A stretch of 45,536 nucleotides of DNA from Lysobacteraceae bacterium. Lineage in GTDB: Bacteria > Pseudomonadota > Gammaproteobacteria > Xanthomonadales > Xanthomonadaceae. Position numbers and translations under genes: made by a program. Shown here one piece after another: positions 26,235 through 36,085 of the stretch (positions are counted from its first letter, which is position 1; every line of letters starts with the position of its first letter). The notes beneath the pieces were generated by a model. It worked only from the letters and a program-made list of their open reading frames with translations. It ran no database searches and was not told the DNA's origin. The stretch is from contig JAUXUI010000040.1 in NCBI GenBank assembly GCA_030681035.1, forward strand, positions 1-45,536, read 5' to 3'.

Positions 26235-26501
26235 ATGGCCACCGGCTGGGCAAACGACGATGCGGTACAGGAACAAATCGACGCGACCATCAACGATGCG
26301 ATCAAACGCGTTCGCAACCAGTTGCCGCACGGCCCGGGCCTGGCGCATTGCGAGGAGTGCGATGCGTTGATTCCCGAGGCGCGGCGCAAGGCGGTGCCTG
26401 GCGTTCGCCTGTGTGTGCAGTGCCAGCAGCAGCACGACAAAACCAAAGCCAGCAGCGCCGGCTATAACCGGCGCGGCAGCAAGGACAGCCAGTTGCGCTG
26501 A
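26235..26501 (+). CDS. YbiI-like DksA/TraR-type zinc-finger protein
   Basis: The 88-residue protein matches E. coli YbiI in length and at both ends: MATGWANDDAVQEQID at the start and GYNRRGSKDSQLR at the end. The C4 zinc finger is CEEC...CVQC (near residues 39-64), of the DksA/TraR type. YbiI lacks the long coiled coil of DksA and has no firm function; RNA polymerase binding is a family-level guess. ATG at 26235 has AGGAG 7 nt upstream, inside a longer spurious open frame. Confidence 0.87.
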   Translation: MATGWANDDAVQEQIDATINDAIKRVRNQLPHGPGLAHCEECDALIPEARRKAVPGVRLCVQCQQQHDKTKASSAGYNRRGSKDSQLR

Positions 26502-26562
26502 TTTGGGTCCGCGCTCGATACCATGCGTTGACGTTACCAACGGTGATACAGCGGTAGCGCGA

Positions 26563-26658
26563 TTACTTCTTTTTTTCCTGTTTCGCTTCGCGCTTTTCCT
26601 TGAGCGACTTGGCGGGCGGCTTCTTGCTGTTCTTTTTCTGGTTCAAACCCTTGCTCAT
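26563..26658 (-). CDS. Lysine-rich 31-residue protein
   Basis: A very small frame encodes MSKGLNQKKNSKKPPAKSLK followed by a Lys/Glu-rich tail ending in KKK. GAGG lies 5 nt before the ATG, a good ribosome-binding site. Similar short, highly basic MSKGxNxKK proteins are found in other proteobacteria, annotated as hypothetical. Such composition suggests nucleic acid or ribosome contact, but this is inference. It lies between the YbiI-like gene and the DUF2339 gene and is too short for standard gene calls. Confidence 0.55.
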   Translation of the reverse strand: MSKGLNQKKNSKKPPAKSLKEKREAKQEKKK

Positions 26659-26765
26659 GACATCCTCGTTGGTTGGGTTGAAAATCGGGACTGCACCTGT
26701 AGTGTAGCCGGCCCAGCGCTCGCCGTGGCAGACTCAGCGTACTGCCCGGGGAGAGGCGTGCTCTG

Positions 26766-29420
26766 ATGAATCTTGTTTGGGGAATGGTGGGTGCGCTGAT
26801 CGGTCAAGTGCTGGCCAGTGACCGGTATCTGTTGGGTATCGTGTTGTCCGCAGCAGTGGCGATGCTGCTCTATGCGCAGCGCGATATGAAGCAGCGTTTC
26901 GCGGCCTTGGAGCACGACTTGCGTGAGCTGCGGCAACGCGTTGCGGCGCTGTCCATGCCAACGGCACACGGGGCCATTGCTGAGGTCAGTCGTGCCCCGG
27001 CTGCTCGGCCTGCGCCAGACCTCGTGGTGCCCACACCGTCAACAAAGCCGATGTCAGCGCCACCGGTTGAACACGGGTTGCCGCCGGTTAGGCCCAAGCC
27101 GGCATCGGCACCGGCGCCAGTGGTGCCACCGCTGCCCAGCGAGTTTGAGCGGATGGCGTTGCTGCTCAAACGCTGGCTGACCGAGGGCAATGTGCCGGTC
27201 AAGATGGGTGTGCTGGTGCTGTTCGCTGGCGTTGCGGCGGCACTGCGTTTCGCGGCAGCCGAGGGCTATCTCAATTTGTCGATCACCGCGCGCTTGGCAT
27301 TGATTGCGGGGTTGGCGCTGCTGGGCCTCGGTTGGGGCTGGCGAGAGCGGCTGCGTCGCCCCACCTTTGGCCTGAGCGTGCAGGGCGGCGCCATCGGTGT
27401 GCTGCTGTTGACCGTGTTCGCCGCGTTTCGCCTGTATGCGCTGTTGCCGGCGGGCCTGAGCTTTGCGTTGGTGGTGCTGCTGGTTGCCGCTGCGGCGACG
27501 TTGGCCTTGCTGCAACAGGCGATGGCGCTGGCGGTGCTTGGCTTTCTCGGCGGCTATCTGGCACCGGTGTTGATTACTACCGGCAGCGGCAATCATGTCG
27601 CCCTGTTCAGCTATTACGCGGTGCTCAATGCCGCAGTGTTCGCCATCTCGTGGCGGCAGCATTGGCGGTTGCTCAATCTGATCGGTTTCGTCTTCACCTT
27701 CAGTGTCGGCAGCCTCTGGGGCGCGAGCAGCTATCGCCCGGAGCTGTTCGCGACGGTTGAGCCGTTTCTGCTGCTGTTTTTTCTGTTCTATGTGGCGATT
27801 GGCCTGCTCTATGTCGTGCGCCAGCAAGAACACCGCCGGCCGTGGCTCGATGGCACGCTGGTGTTTGGTACCCCATTGGTCGCGTTTTCGCTGCAGGCCG
27901 CGTTGTTGAGCAATCAGCCGATCACCTTGGCCTGGAGTGCGGTGGTGGTTGCCGCAATCTACGCCGGTCTGGTGTACTGGCTGCGGGTGCGCCGGCTGGA
28001 ACCCTTGCTGGCCGATGCCTACACCGCGTTGGGCGCAGGATTCATCACCCTGGCGGTGCCGCTGGCATTCAGCGCCGGCACTACCGCGAGCCTGTGGGCG
28101 CTGGAAGGCGCGGCGGCAGCTTGGCTGGGCCTGCGCCAGGGCAAGCGCTTGTCGTGGTTGGCCGGGCTGGCCTTGCAGGTGTTGGCCGCCGGATCGTACG
28201 GATTGAGTGAGATCAATCGCTTTCACGCTGACGACATGCTGCTGCTCAATGCCACCTGGCTGGGCGCTGCCATCCTCGGTTTTGCCGGGATCGCGCTGGC
28301 GCTGGTGCATGACCGCTGGCGGCCACAACCGCCGTTGCCGGCAGCACTGATGCTGTGGGGCCTGTTGTGGTGGAGTATCGCGGGCCTGAGCCAACTGGAT
28401 ATCGCCGACACACGTAGCGGCGCATGGACATTTGCAGCGATCTATCTGGCCGCCAGCGTGCTGTTGGCATCGGTGTTGCGGGTGTGGTTGAGCTGGCCGC
28501 GCCTGACCTGGGTGATCACCGCAGCAGCGGGTTTCGGCATGCTGTTGGTATTGTGGGCGAATCAGGAGTTTACCGCGCCGCTGGCGGCACCGGCATTGCC
28601 GGGTTGGGGCGTGTTTATTGCCGCGATGCTGGTGGGGTTGTGGTCGTCGCGCAAGCACAGCGGGCATAGTGTGTCATTGGCACACGGGCTGTGGTTGTGG
28701 AGCGTGGTTGCGGTGATCACGATGCAGATTGAGGCTGTGGTGGCGGGCCCGCCCGGCTGGCGCTTCATGCTGGTGAGTGCGCCCTTGGTGTTGGCGACGT
28801 TCGGCCTGTGGTGGCGGCCGCAGTGGCTGGCCTGGCCGCGTACAACGGTTTTTCTGGGCACCTATCAGGCTTTGTGGTTCACCCCGGCGCTGTTGTTGCT
28901 GGGGCTGGTCTGGGTGTTCGGATTGTTGCAGTCGGGAACGCTGGCGCCATGGCCGTATCTGCCGCTGCTCAATCCGCTGGAGCTGACGCTGCTCGCCATC
29001 GGCCTGCTGCTGTGGGGTTTTTGTCGCGAGCGGGTGCCGGAGTTGGCACGGCAGCGGCTGTTGTGGCCGGGCATGGCCTTCGCGTGGCTGAGCATGGCGA
29101 CGCTGCGCGCGGTGCATCATGGCCATGGCGAGCCGTGGTCACTTGAGATACTTGGATCGGGCTTCACACAAACCAGCCTGACCGTGGTCTGGAGCCTGCT
29201 CGGTGTCAGTGCATGGGTGCTGGGTTCGCGGTTGCAGCGGCGGCCGCTGTGGTTGGCCGGGGCGGTCCTGATGGCGGTGGTGCTGCTCAAGTTGGTCGGG
29301 GTCGATCGCCACTACATGGGCAATATCCCTGGCATCGTGTCGTTCCTGGCGGTTGGGCTGCTGCTGGTGGTGGTCGGTTATGTGGCGCCATCGCCGCCTC
29401 GGCGCGCCGAGCTGGAATGA
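26766..29420 (+). CDS. DUF2339 multi-pass membrane protein
   Basis: The 884-residue protein has one N-terminal hydrophobic helix, a short coiled coil (MKQRFAALEHDLRELRQRVAAL), a Pro/Ala-rich linker, and then more than 20 predicted membrane helices through to the C-terminus. FERMALLLKRWLTEGNVPVKMGVLVLFAGVAAALRF near residue 120 and FGLSVQGGAIGVLLLTVFAAFRLY near 200 are typical of DUF2339. No function is established; transport or envelope roles have been suggested for the family only by topology. It converges with the FAD oxidoreductase gene (14 bp between ends). Confidence 0.88.
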   Translation: MNLVWGMVGALIGQVLASDRYLLGIVLSAAVAMLLYAQRDMKQRFAALEHDLRELRQRVAALSMPTAHGAIAEVSRAPAARPAPDLVVPTPSTKPMSAPPVEHGLPPVRPKPASAPAPVVPPLPSEFERMALLLKRWLTEGNVPVKMGVLVLFAGVAAALRFAAAEGYLNLSITARLALIAGLALLGLGWGWRERLRRPTFGLSVQGGAIGVLLLTVFAAFRLYALLPAGLSFALVVLLVAAAATLALLQQAMALAVLGFLGGYLAPVLITTGSGNHVALFSYYAVLNAAVFAISWRQHWRLLNLIGFVFTFSVGSLWGASSYRPELFATVEPFLLLFFLFYVAIGLLYVVRQQEHRRPWLDGTLVFGTPLVAFSLQAALLSNQPITLAWSAVVVAAIYAGLVYWLRVRRLEPLLADAYTALGAGFITLAVPLAFSAGTTASLWALEGAAAAWLGLRQGKRLSWLAGLALQVLAAGSYGLSEINRFHADDMLLLNATWLGAAILGFAGIALALVHDRWRPQPPLPAALMLWGLLWWSIAGLSQLDIADTRSGAWTFAAIYLAASVLLASVLRVWLSWPRLTWVITAAAGFGMLLVLWANQEFTAPLAAPALPGWGVFIAAMLVGLWSSRKHSGHSVSLAHGLWLWSVVAVITMQIEAVVAGPPGWRFMLVSAPLVLATFGLWWRPQWLAWPRTTVFLGTYQALWFTPALLLLGLVWVFGLLQSGTLAPWPYLPLLNPLELTLLAIGLLLWGFCRERVPELARQRLLWPGMAFAWLSMATLRAVHHGHGEPWSLEILGSGFTQTSLTVVWSLLGVSAWVLGSRLQRRPLWLAGAVLMAVVLLKLVGVDRHYMGNIPGIVSFLAVGLLLVVVGYVAPSPPRRAELE

Positions 29421-29433
29421 TCGGGCGCTGGTG

Positions 29434-31086
29434 TTATTGCGCCATCATGCGCAGCGCCACCGCCTCGGCAATGCCGATGCCATCGACCGCCGCCGACAGG
29501 ATGCCGCCGGCGTAGCCAGCGCCTTCGCCCGCCGGGTACAGGCCGCGCGTGTTGAGGCTCTGGCCGTCTTCGCCGCGGGTGATGCGCAGCGGTGAGGAGG
29601 TGCGCGTTTCAACACCGGTGAGCAGGGCATCGCCCATCGCGAAGCCCTTGATCTGGCGCGCGAACATCGGCAGCGCTTCGCGGATTGCGGCGATGGCGTA
29701 ATCGGGCAGCGACGCGCTTAAATCGGTGGGCTGCACGCCCGGCGTGTACGACGGCAGTACCGTACCCAGGCCGGTGCTGGCGCGGGCTTCGAGAAAATCA
29801 CCGACGCGCTGCGCCGGTGCGCTGTAATTGCTGCCGCCGTCGATGAACGCGCGCGACTCCCAGTGCCGCTGCAGGGCGATACCGGCCAACGGACCTTCGC
29901 CGTAAGGCGCGTAGTCGTCCGCGGTGATACCCACCACGATGGCGGCGTTGGCGTTGCGCTCGTTGCGTGAATACTGGCTCATGCCGTTGGTGACCACGCG
30001 CTCGGGCTCGGAGGCGGCAGCGACCACGGTGCCGCCCGGGCACATGCAAAAGCTGTAAACCGAGCGGCCCTGGCCGGCATGTTGGCCACGGCAGTGATGC
30101 ACCAGCTTGTAATCGGCGGCGCCGAGCAACGGGTGCCCGGCCTGAGGACCGAACCGGGCTTCGTCGATCAACGATTGCGGGTGCTCGATACGAAAGCCGA
30201 TCGAGAACGGTTTGGCCTCAAGATACACCCCGCGCCCGGCCAACATCGCAAAGGTGTCGCGGGCACTATGGCCGACCGCCAGCACCACGTGATCGGCGTG
30301 CACGGTTTCGCCGCTGCTCAGCCGCACCCCGCGCACCTGGCGTGTACCGTTCGCGCCGGTGTCAATCAGCAGATCATCGACGCGGCTGGAAAAGCGGATA
30401 TCGCCGCCCAGCGCGGTAATTGTTTGGCGCAGATTTTCAACGATGCCGACCAGGCGGAAGGTGCCGATATGCGGCTTGCTCACATACGCGATTTCTGCGG
30501 GCGCGCCGGCCTTTACCAGTTCATCAATCACCTTGCGGCCATGATGCTTCGGGTCGCGGATCTGGCTGTACAGCTTGCCATCGGAAAACGTGCCAGCGCC
30601 GCCTTCGCCGAACTGCACGTTGGATTCGGGATTGAGCTGGCGTTTGCGCCACAGGCCGAAGGTATCCACCGTGCGCTCGCGCACCGCCTTGCCGCGTTCG
30701 AGCACGATCGGGCGCAAGCCCATCTGTGCCAGCAACAATGCGGTGAACAGGCCGCAGGGCCCGGTGCCGATCACGATCGGGCGTTGCGGCAGCGGTTGTG
30801 CGGTCTGCGCAACAAAACGGTAGCTGGTGTCTGGCGTCGGTACCACCCGCGAACCGCGCTCGTGGCTATCGCTCAGGCGGCGCAACAGCGCGGCCTCATC
30901 CGCCACTTCAACATCCAGCGCGTAGATCAACACGATGGCGCCGCGCTTGCGCGCGTCGTGGCTGCGCTTGGCGACGTGATAGCCGAGCAGTGACTCGGCA
31001 CGGATGCCAAGGCGCGCCAGAATCGCATCGTGCAACTCACGTTCGCAGTGCGTCAGTGGCAGTTTGAGATCGGTGATTCGCAACAC
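29434..31086 (-). CDS. COG2509-type FAD-dependent oxidoreductase
   Basis: A cytoplasmic flavoprotein of about 550 residues. The N-terminal domain begins LRITDLKLPLTHCERELHDAILARLGI. The FAD-binding motif IVIGTGPCGLFTALLLAQMG lies near residue 92, followed by QFGEGGAGTFSDGKLYSQI, and the late GEGAGYAGGILSAAVDGIG. These match the uncharacterised COG2509 FAD-dependent dehydrogenases. The GTG at 31086 gives the usual family start; a GTG at 31125 is in frame with GAGG before it and would add 13 residues. It is divergent from yjdM. Confidence 0.82.
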   Translation of the reverse strand: MLRITDLKLPLTHCERELHDAILARLGIRAESLLGYHVAKRSHDARKRGAIVLIYALDVEVADEAALLRRLSDSHERGSRVVPTPDTSYRFVAQTAQPLPQRPIVIGTGPCGLFTALLLAQMGLRPIVLERGKAVRERTVDTFGLWRKRQLNPESNVQFGEGGAGTFSDGKLYSQIRDPKHHGRKVIDELVKAGAPAEIAYVSKPHIGTFRLVGIVENLRQTITALGGDIRFSSRVDDLLIDTGANGTRQVRGVRLSSGETVHADHVVLAVGHSARDTFAMLAGRGVYLEAKPFSIGFRIEHPQSLIDEARFGPQAGHPLLGAADYKLVHHCRGQHAGQGRSVYSFCMCPGGTVVAAASEPERVVTNGMSQYSRNERNANAAIVVGITADDYAPYGEGPLAGIALQRHWESRAFIDGGSNYSAPAQRVGDFLEARASTGLGTVLPSYTPGVQPTDLSASLPDYAIAAIREALPMFARQIKGFAMGDALLTGVETRTSSPLRITRGEDGQSLNTRGLYPAGEGAGYAGGILSAAVDGIGIAEAVALRMMAQ

Positions 31087-31166
31087 GAGGCGGATTTCCG
31101 GAAGCACGGGATGCAAAAGATACACCGTAGCAGCCTCGGCGGTCGGGGCACCAGCAAAGCCGGCGC

Positions 31167-31172
31167 TATAAT
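31167..31172 (+). promoter_or_regulatory. Perfect -10 box before yjdM
   Basis: TATAAT at 31167-31172 lies 31 bp before the yjdM start codon. The region 17-18 bp upstream is a poor -35 match, so the promoter may be weak or activator-dependent. Confidence 0.4.
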
Positions 31173-31202
31173 TGCGGCCAACTTCTCAACCCGGAACCAC
31201 GC

Positions 31203-31538
31203 ATGCCCACCATCCCCGCCTGCTCGCAATGCGGCATGGAAAACACCTACCCCGACGGTGAGAACTACGTTTGTGCTGACTGCGGCCACGAGTGGCCGGC
31301 GGCCGATGCTGAGGCGGCGGATGACGATGCGCTGGTGGTGAAGGATGCCAATGGCAATCTGCTGCAAGACGGCGATGCGGTGGTGCTGGTCAAGGACCTG
31401 AAAGTGAAGGGCGGTTCGACCCTGAAGATGGGCACCAAGATCAAAAGCATCCGCCTGGTTTCCGGCGACCACGAGGTGGACGCCAAGATCGATGGCACCG
31501 GTTACATGCTCAAGGCGTGTTACCTGAAAAAGGTGTGA
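31203..31538 (+). CDS. yjdM: YjdM/PhnA-family zinc-ribbon protein
   Basis: The 111-residue length equals that of E. coli YjdM (formerly PhnA). The N-terminal zinc ribbon is PACSQCGMENTYPDGENYVCADCGHEW when read across two short segments (CSQC near residue 7, CADC near 24). The C-terminal beta domain has VVKDANGNLLQDGDAVV and DLKVKGGSTLKMGTKIKSIRL. Despite its old name, the protein is not proven to act in phosphonate use. ATG at 31203 follows CGGAACC. Confidence 0.9.
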   Translation: MPTIPACSQCGMENTYPDGENYVCADCGHEWPAADAEAADDDALVVKDANGNLLQDGDAVVLVKDLKVKGGSTLKMGTKIKSIRLVSGDHEVDAKIDGTGYMLKACYLKKV

Positions 31539-31788
31539 TCGATTGGCGCATCGACATGCGTCGGCAGGTCGCCAACAGGGTGGGCTCCAAAATGGTTGCA
31601 CATGGTCACGAACGCATCCAAGGCCATCGCCCAATCCCTGCCGTAGGGGCACGATTCATCGCGCCTTGGTTCATCGCAACCGGGTCGTGGGGCGCAATGA
31701 ATTGCGCCCCTACGCGGTTCATCATCACGATGCCGTGGAAAAGCGGTGAACGTCCCCTGTAGGAGCCCACCCTGTGGGCGACCATTGA
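31539..31788. repeat. REP-type palindromic repeats between yjdM and the thioesterase gene
   Basis: Three palindromic units are visible. One is inverted at 31567-31588 (GGTCGCCAACAGGGTGGGCT). One pair at 31643-31713 begins GTAGGGGC and ends GCCCCTAC, with imperfect arms around ATTCAT/ATGAAT. One is direct at 31759-31783 (GTAGGAGCCCACCCTGTGGG). The GTAGGAGC unit recurs many times at 41620-42065. No gene is seen. Confidence 0.7.
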
Positions 31789-32220
31789 TTACGTCGCCGC
31801 GCACGCAGCACGCACGGCCTCGGGCAGGGCGGCGCTTTTTCCGCTCTGGCGGTCAACCCACACCATCACCACGTCGCCATCGCTGTAGACGGTATCGGTG
31901 GCGTTGGCAGCCAGGATGCGATGGCCCAGACGCAGGCTGCTGTTGCCAAGGTGCAGGCAGCTCAGTTCCACCAGCAGGTCTTCCGGCCATTCGATCGGAC
32001 GCCGATAGTTGATCTGGATTGCCGCCAGCACCGGCGCAGACGCGCTGTCCAGCCACGGCCCGGGCAGCGTGCCGAGCCACTGCAGCCGTGCTTCTTCCAG
32101 ATAGGTAAGGTAACTGGCGTTGTTGACATGGTTGAAGGCATCGAGGTCACGCCAGCGCACGGGTATCGCGATTCGCGCCAGCACTGGTGCCGATACGCTG
32201 GGGGCTTGCTCGTTGCTCAT
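31789..32220 (-). CDS. Hot-dog-fold acyl-CoA thioesterase (4HBT type)
   Basis: The 143-residue protein carries the 4-hydroxybenzoyl-CoA thioesterase-type motif [24 protein letters not shown], with the catalytic Asp in the D-x-x-x-H-V-N-N stretch near residue 25. It probably hydrolyses acyl-CoA thioesters; chain length cannot be inferred. Its ATG overlaps the uvrA stop by ATGA, so it is translationally coupled as the downstream gene of the uvrA operon, although a repair link is not implied. Confidence 0.85.
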   Translation of the reverse strand: MSNEQAPSVSAPVLARIAIPVRWRDLDAFNHVNNASYLTYLEEARLQWLGTLPGPWLDSASAPVLAAIQINYRRPIEWPEDLLVELSCLHLGNSSLRLGHRILAANATDTVYSDGDVVMVWVDRQSGKSAALPEAVRAACAAT

Positions 32221-35102
32221 CGTGCGGCCTTGCGTTTCGTGGGTTTTGCGGTGACGGGCTTGCCGATGACCGGTTCATCAATGTGCAGGCTGCGCGCCAG
32301 AAACTGGCCGGTAAACGACGCTGGTACTGTGCATATCGCCTCGGGGCTGCCGCTGGCGATGATCTGGCCGCCGCCGCTGCCGCCCTCGGGGCCGAGATCG
32401 ATCACCCAATCGGCGGTCTTGATCACATCGAGGTTGTGTTCGATCACCACCACCGTGTTGCCCTCGTCGCACAGCTTGTGAAGCACGCTCAGCAGGTGTT
32501 CGATGTCGTGGAAGTGCAGGCCGGTGGTGGGCTCATCGAGAATATACAGAGTGTTGCCGGTATCGCGCCGCGACAACTCTTTTGCCAGCTTCACCCGCTG
32601 TGCCTCGCCGCCCGACAGCGTGGTCGCCGATTGGCCAAGCTTGATGTAACCAAGGCCAACATCGATCAGCGTGGCCAGCTTGCGCGCAATCGCAGGGATC
32701 GGCTCGAACAGCGCATGCGCATCCTCGATGGTCATTTCCAGCACATCGCGGATCGAAAAGCCCTTGTACAGAATTTCCAGGGTTTCGCGGTTGTAGCGCT
32801 TGCCGCCGCACACATCGCAGGCGACATAGACATCGGGCAGAAAGTGCATCTCGACCTTGATCAGGCCATCGCCCTGACAGGCCTCGCAGCGGCCGCCGCG
32901 CACGTTGAATGAAAACCGGCCCGGCGCATAGCCGCGCGCACGCGATTCGGGCACCTGCGCGAACAACTCGCGCAGCGGCGAGAACAGGCCGGTGTAAGTG
33001 GCCGGATTGGAACGCGGCGTGCGTCCGATAGGTGACTGATCGATATCCACCACCTTGTCGAACAAGGTGATGCCCTGCACTTCGCGGTACGGCGCCGGGG
33101 TGGTGCTGGCGCCGTTGAGTTCACGTGCGGCGATGCGATACAGGGTGTCGTTGATCAGCGTTGATTTGCCCGAGCCCGATACCCCGGTAATACAGGTGAA
33201 CAGCCCGGCCGCAATCGCCAGATCGACCTGTTTGAGGTTGTTGCCGCTGGCGCCGAGCAGATGCAGGGTTTTGTCCGGGTCGGGTTTGCGCCGCTGCGCC
33301 GGGATTTCGATCCGGCGACGGCCGGACAGGTACGCGCCGGTGAGCGAGCGCGGTGCGTCGAGGATGTCCTGCAACTGTCCTTGGGCAACGATCTCGCCGC
33401 CATGCACGCCGGCACCGGGGCCGATGTCGAGGATGTGATCGGCGCGGCGGATCGCTTCCTCGTCGTGTTCCACCACGATCACGGTATTGCCCAGATCGCG
33501 CAAGCGGATCAGGGTGCCGAGTAGCCGTTCGTTGTCGCGCTGATGCAGGCCAATCGACGGCTCATCGAGCACGTACATCACCCCGACCAGACCGGCGCCG
33601 ATCTGCGAAGCCAGGCGAATGCGCTGCGCCTCGCCGCCGGACAGGGTGTCGGCGGTGCGTTCCAGGGTGAGGTAATCGAGCCCGACATCGACCAGAAAGC
33701 GCAGCCGCTCGCTGAGCTCCTTGACGATGCGCGCGGCAATCTCGCCGCGCCAGCCGGGCAGGGTGAGGCTGCTGAAAAAGGCCAATGCCTCGGATACCGG
33801 CAGCGCGGTCAGTTCGGGTAGGCTGCGCTGCGCTACCTGCACGCTGCGCGCGCTGCGGTTCAGGCGCGTGCCCTGGCAATCGGGGCAGGGCCGGGTGCTG
33901 ATGAACTTGCCCAACTCCTCGCGCACCAGCGCCGAATCGGTTTCCTTGTAGCGCCGTTCCAGGTTTGGCACGATGCCTTCGAAGCGGTGCTTGCGCTGGT
34001 TCTTGCTGCCGCCCTCGGTGAGGTAGGTGAAGGCGATGATGTCGTCGCCCGAGCCATTGAGAATGGCCTCGCGATGCGCTGGCGACAGCGTACACCACGG
34101 CGCTTCGACATCAAAACCATAGTGCCGCGCCAGTGACACGATCAACTGGAAAAAATGCGCATTGCGCCGATCCCAGCCACGCACCGCGCCGGCGGCCAGC
34201 GATAACGCCGGGTTCGCCACCACCCGTGCCGGGTCGAAAAAGCGGGTGACGCCAAGCCCATCGCAAGCCGTGCATGCGCCCATCGGCGAATTGAATGAAA
34301 ACAATCGCGGTTCCAGTTCCGGCAACGCGTAATCGCAGACCGGGCAACTGTAACGGCTGGAAAACAGCAGCTCGGCGCTGATGGATTCGTCGATGTCGCG
34401 CACCAGCGCCATACCATCGCCCAGGCGCAGCGCGGTTTCAAAACTTTCGGCCAGGCGCTGCTTCAGATCGGCGCGCGGCTTGAAACGGTCGATCACCGCC
34501 TCGATGCTGTGCTTCTGGCGCAGCGCCAGCGCCGGCACCTGATCGAGTTCGTATACCTCGCCATCAACCCGCGCGCGGATAAATCCCTGCGCACGCAATT
34601 GCTCGAACACTTGCGCGTGCTCACCCTTGCGCCCGCGCACTACCGGTGCCAGCAGCATGAAACGGTGATCGCCGGGCAGCGCCAGCACCTGATCGACCAT
34701 CTGGCTGACCGTTTGCGCCTCCAGCGTGAAGCCGTGATCGGGGCAGCGCGGGGTACCGACACGGGCAAACAGCAGGCGCAGGTAATCGTAAATCTCGGTG
34801 ATGGTGCCGACGGTGGAGCGCGGGTTGTGCGAGGTCGATTTCTGCTCGATCGAAATCGCCGGGCTCAGCCCCTCGATGTGATCGATGTCGGGCTTTTCCA
34901 TCACCGACAAGAACTGCCGGGCATAAGACGACAGCGATTCGACATAGCGGCGCTGGCCTTCGGCATAAATGGTATCGAATGCGAGCGAGCTCTTGCCCGA
35001 ACCGGACAGCCCGGTGATCACGATCAGCCGGTTGCGCGGCAGATCCAGATCGATGTTCTTGAGGTTGTGGGTGCGCGCGCCGCGCAGGCGGATCGAGTCC
35101 AT
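32217..35102 (-). CDS. uvrA: UvrABC excinuclease subunit A
   Basis: UvrA is the damage-recognition ATPase of nucleotide excision repair, acting as a dimer with UvrB. The 961-residue protein has two ABC modules: the first Walker A is [14 protein letters not shown] near residue 32, the second [14 protein letters not shown] near residue 635. Zinc modules are [10 protein letters not shown]...CTACDGLG and CEACQGDG...[13 protein letters not shown] signatures [10 protein letters not shown] and [10 protein letters not shown] are both present. ATG at 35102 ([14 protein letters not shown]) is preferred over an in-frame TTG at 35117. No clear LexA box is visible upstream. Confidence 0.97.
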   Translation of the reverse strand: MDSIRLRGARTHNLKNIDLDLPRNRLIVITGLSGSGKSSLAFDTIYAEGQRRYVESLSSYARQFLSVMEKPDIDHIEGLSPAISIEQKSTSHNPRSTVGTITEIYDYLRLLFARVGTPRCPDHGFTLEAQTVSQMVDQVLALPGDHRFMLLAPVVRGRKGEHAQVFEQLRAQGFIRARVDGEVYELDQVPALALRQKHSIEAVIDRFKPRADLKQRLAESFETALRLGDGMALVRDIDESISAELLFSSRYSCPVCDYALPELEPRLFSFNSPMGACTACDGLGVTRFFDPARVVANPALSLAAGAVRGWDRRNAHFFQLIVSLARHYGFDVEAPWCTLSPAHREAILNGSGDDIIAFTYLTEGGSKNQRKHRFEGIVPNLERRYKETDSALVREELGKFISTRPCPDCQGTRLNRSARSVQVAQRSLPELTALPVSEALAFFSSLTLPGWRGEIAARIVKELSERLRFLVDVGLDYLTLERTADTLSGGEAQRIRLASQIGAGLVGVMYVLDEPSIGLHQRDNERLLGTLIRLRDLGNTVIVVEHDEEAIRRADHILDIGPGAGVHGGEIVAQGQLQDILDAPRSLTGAYLSGRRRIEIPAQRRKPDPDKTLHLLGASGNNLKQVDLAIAAGLFTCITGVSGSGKSTLINDTLYRIAARELNGASTTPAPYREVQGITLFDKVVDIDQSPIGRTPRSNPATYTGLFSPLRELFAQVPESRARGYAPGRFSFNVRGGRCEACQGDGLIKVEMHFLPDVYVACDVCGGKRYNRETLEILYKGFSIRDVLEMTIEDAHALFEPIPAIARKLATLIDVGLGYIKLGQSATTLSGGEAQRVKLAKELSRRDTGNTLYILDEPTTGLHFHDIEHLLSVLHKLCDEGNTVVVIEHNLDVIKTADWVIDLGPEGGSGGGQIIASGSPEAICTVPASFTGQFLARSLHIDEPVIGKPVTAKPTKRKAAR

Positions 35103-35489
35103 GGGGGCCAAGGTCAAACCAAACCATGAAGTTTAGCAAGCTCTGGGTGTATGCCTTGCGAATGCCGAGTTATGCGTGCCCCGACAATTTGGATACGGCG
35201 TTGGTCAAGTTGTCCCTGGCCTGCCGCTCGCGCTCGGATGCGAAAGGTTTGTTGTGATAGATACGGGTATGCGCGTGGAAGCCGCGAAGCACCTCGGCGC
35301 GTTTCTTGACTGTTCGGCTAGATGGGAAACCGCCACGTCGTCACCCCAGCGAAAGCGGGGGTCCACGTTGACTTTTCTTTTCGAATCGAGACCAACATGG
35401 ATTCCGGCTTTCGCCGGAATGACGAACTGAAGATACTGCGTTCTTGACGTTCTTGACGAGAGCAAACGCTGCGTTTACCCGCGCAGCGC
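35103..35489. other. Gap upstream of uvrA with palindromic repeat and possible gene remnant
   Basis: At 35338-35426 a common bacterial palindromic repeat is present as an inverted pair: CACCCCAGCGAAAGCGGGGG on the left and CCGGCTTTCGCCGGAATGAC on the right. Immediately left of it the minus strand is open to a TAA at 35170-35172 and reads FHAHTRIYHNKPFASERERQ in its middle, like the tail of a real protein whose front is missing. I recognise no family for it. Confidence 0.5.
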
Positions 35490-36083
35490 TCAAACCCCGT
35501 GACGATGACCGGTCCAGCCGCCTTGCGCCAGCACGTCCTTGCCCAGTTGCGCCGGATCGGCTTCCAGCGTGGTGGCCAGCGAATCGTTCCAGCGGTTGAG
35601 AAAACCATACAGGCAGACTACGGCAAGAATCTCGACGATCTGGTTTTCGCTCCAATGCCGGCGCAGGCGATCGAAGATTTCCTGATCGACGCCATTGGGT
35701 ACGCTGCCGGCAGCGAGCGCGAAATCCAGCGCCGCACGTTCGGCATCGCTGTACAGTGACGAGCTCTGGTAGTCCCAGATTGCGGCCACTTTTTCATCGC
35801 TGATGCCATGGATTTTAGCCGCCGCCAGCGAGTGCGCCATGCAGTACTGGCAACCGGCGGCGCGTGAGCAAAAGTGTGCAATCACGCGCTTGAAGCCCAG
35901 ATCGACCTCACTGTCAGCTGCCATCACCGCCTTGGTCAACACGCCAAAGCCCAGCACCATCGCCGGCTTGCGTTGCATGGTCAGCAGTGAATTGGGCACA
36001 AAGCCGAGGATGTTGCGGAATTGCGTGAAAGTATCGGCCAGCTCGGGCGTGGTTTCCGGCGGCAGGGGTTCGAGAAAAGCCAT
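35490..36083 (-). CDS. Carboxymuconolactone decarboxylase / AhpD-like protein
   Basis: The 197-residue protein matches peroxidase-related members of the AhpD-like fold. FTQFRNILGFVPNSLLTMQRKP is the typical N-terminus, and AAGCQYCMAHSLAAAK near residue 75 contains the redox C-x-x-C followed by His. Roles in peroxide defence or thiol exchange are family-level inference. It starts 2 bp after the stop of the endonuclease/phosphatase-like gene on the same strand, so the two probably share a transcript. Confidence 0.85.
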   Translation of the reverse strand: MAFLEPLPPETTPELADTFTQFRNILGFVPNSLLTMQRKPAMVLGFGVLTKAVMAADSEVDLGFKRVIAHFCSRAAGCQYCMAHSLAAAKIHGISDEKVAAIWDYQSSSLYSDAERAALDFALAAGSVPNGVDQEIFDRLRRHWSENQIVEILAVVCLYGFLNRWNDSLATTLEADPAQLGKDVLAQGGWTGHRHGV

Positions 36084-36085
36084 GG

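Noticed and set aside
27054-28667. 537-codon minus-strand frame inside the DUF2339 gene
   Set aside because: Its product is a low-complexity Gln/Arg/His-rich sequence, typical of antisense reading of Ala/Leu-rich membrane protein genes.
35103-35170. SOS (LexA) box for uvrA
   Set aside because: Neither the enterobacterial CTGT-N8-ACAG nor a TTAGTA-N-TACTAA-type site is seen just upstream of the start.
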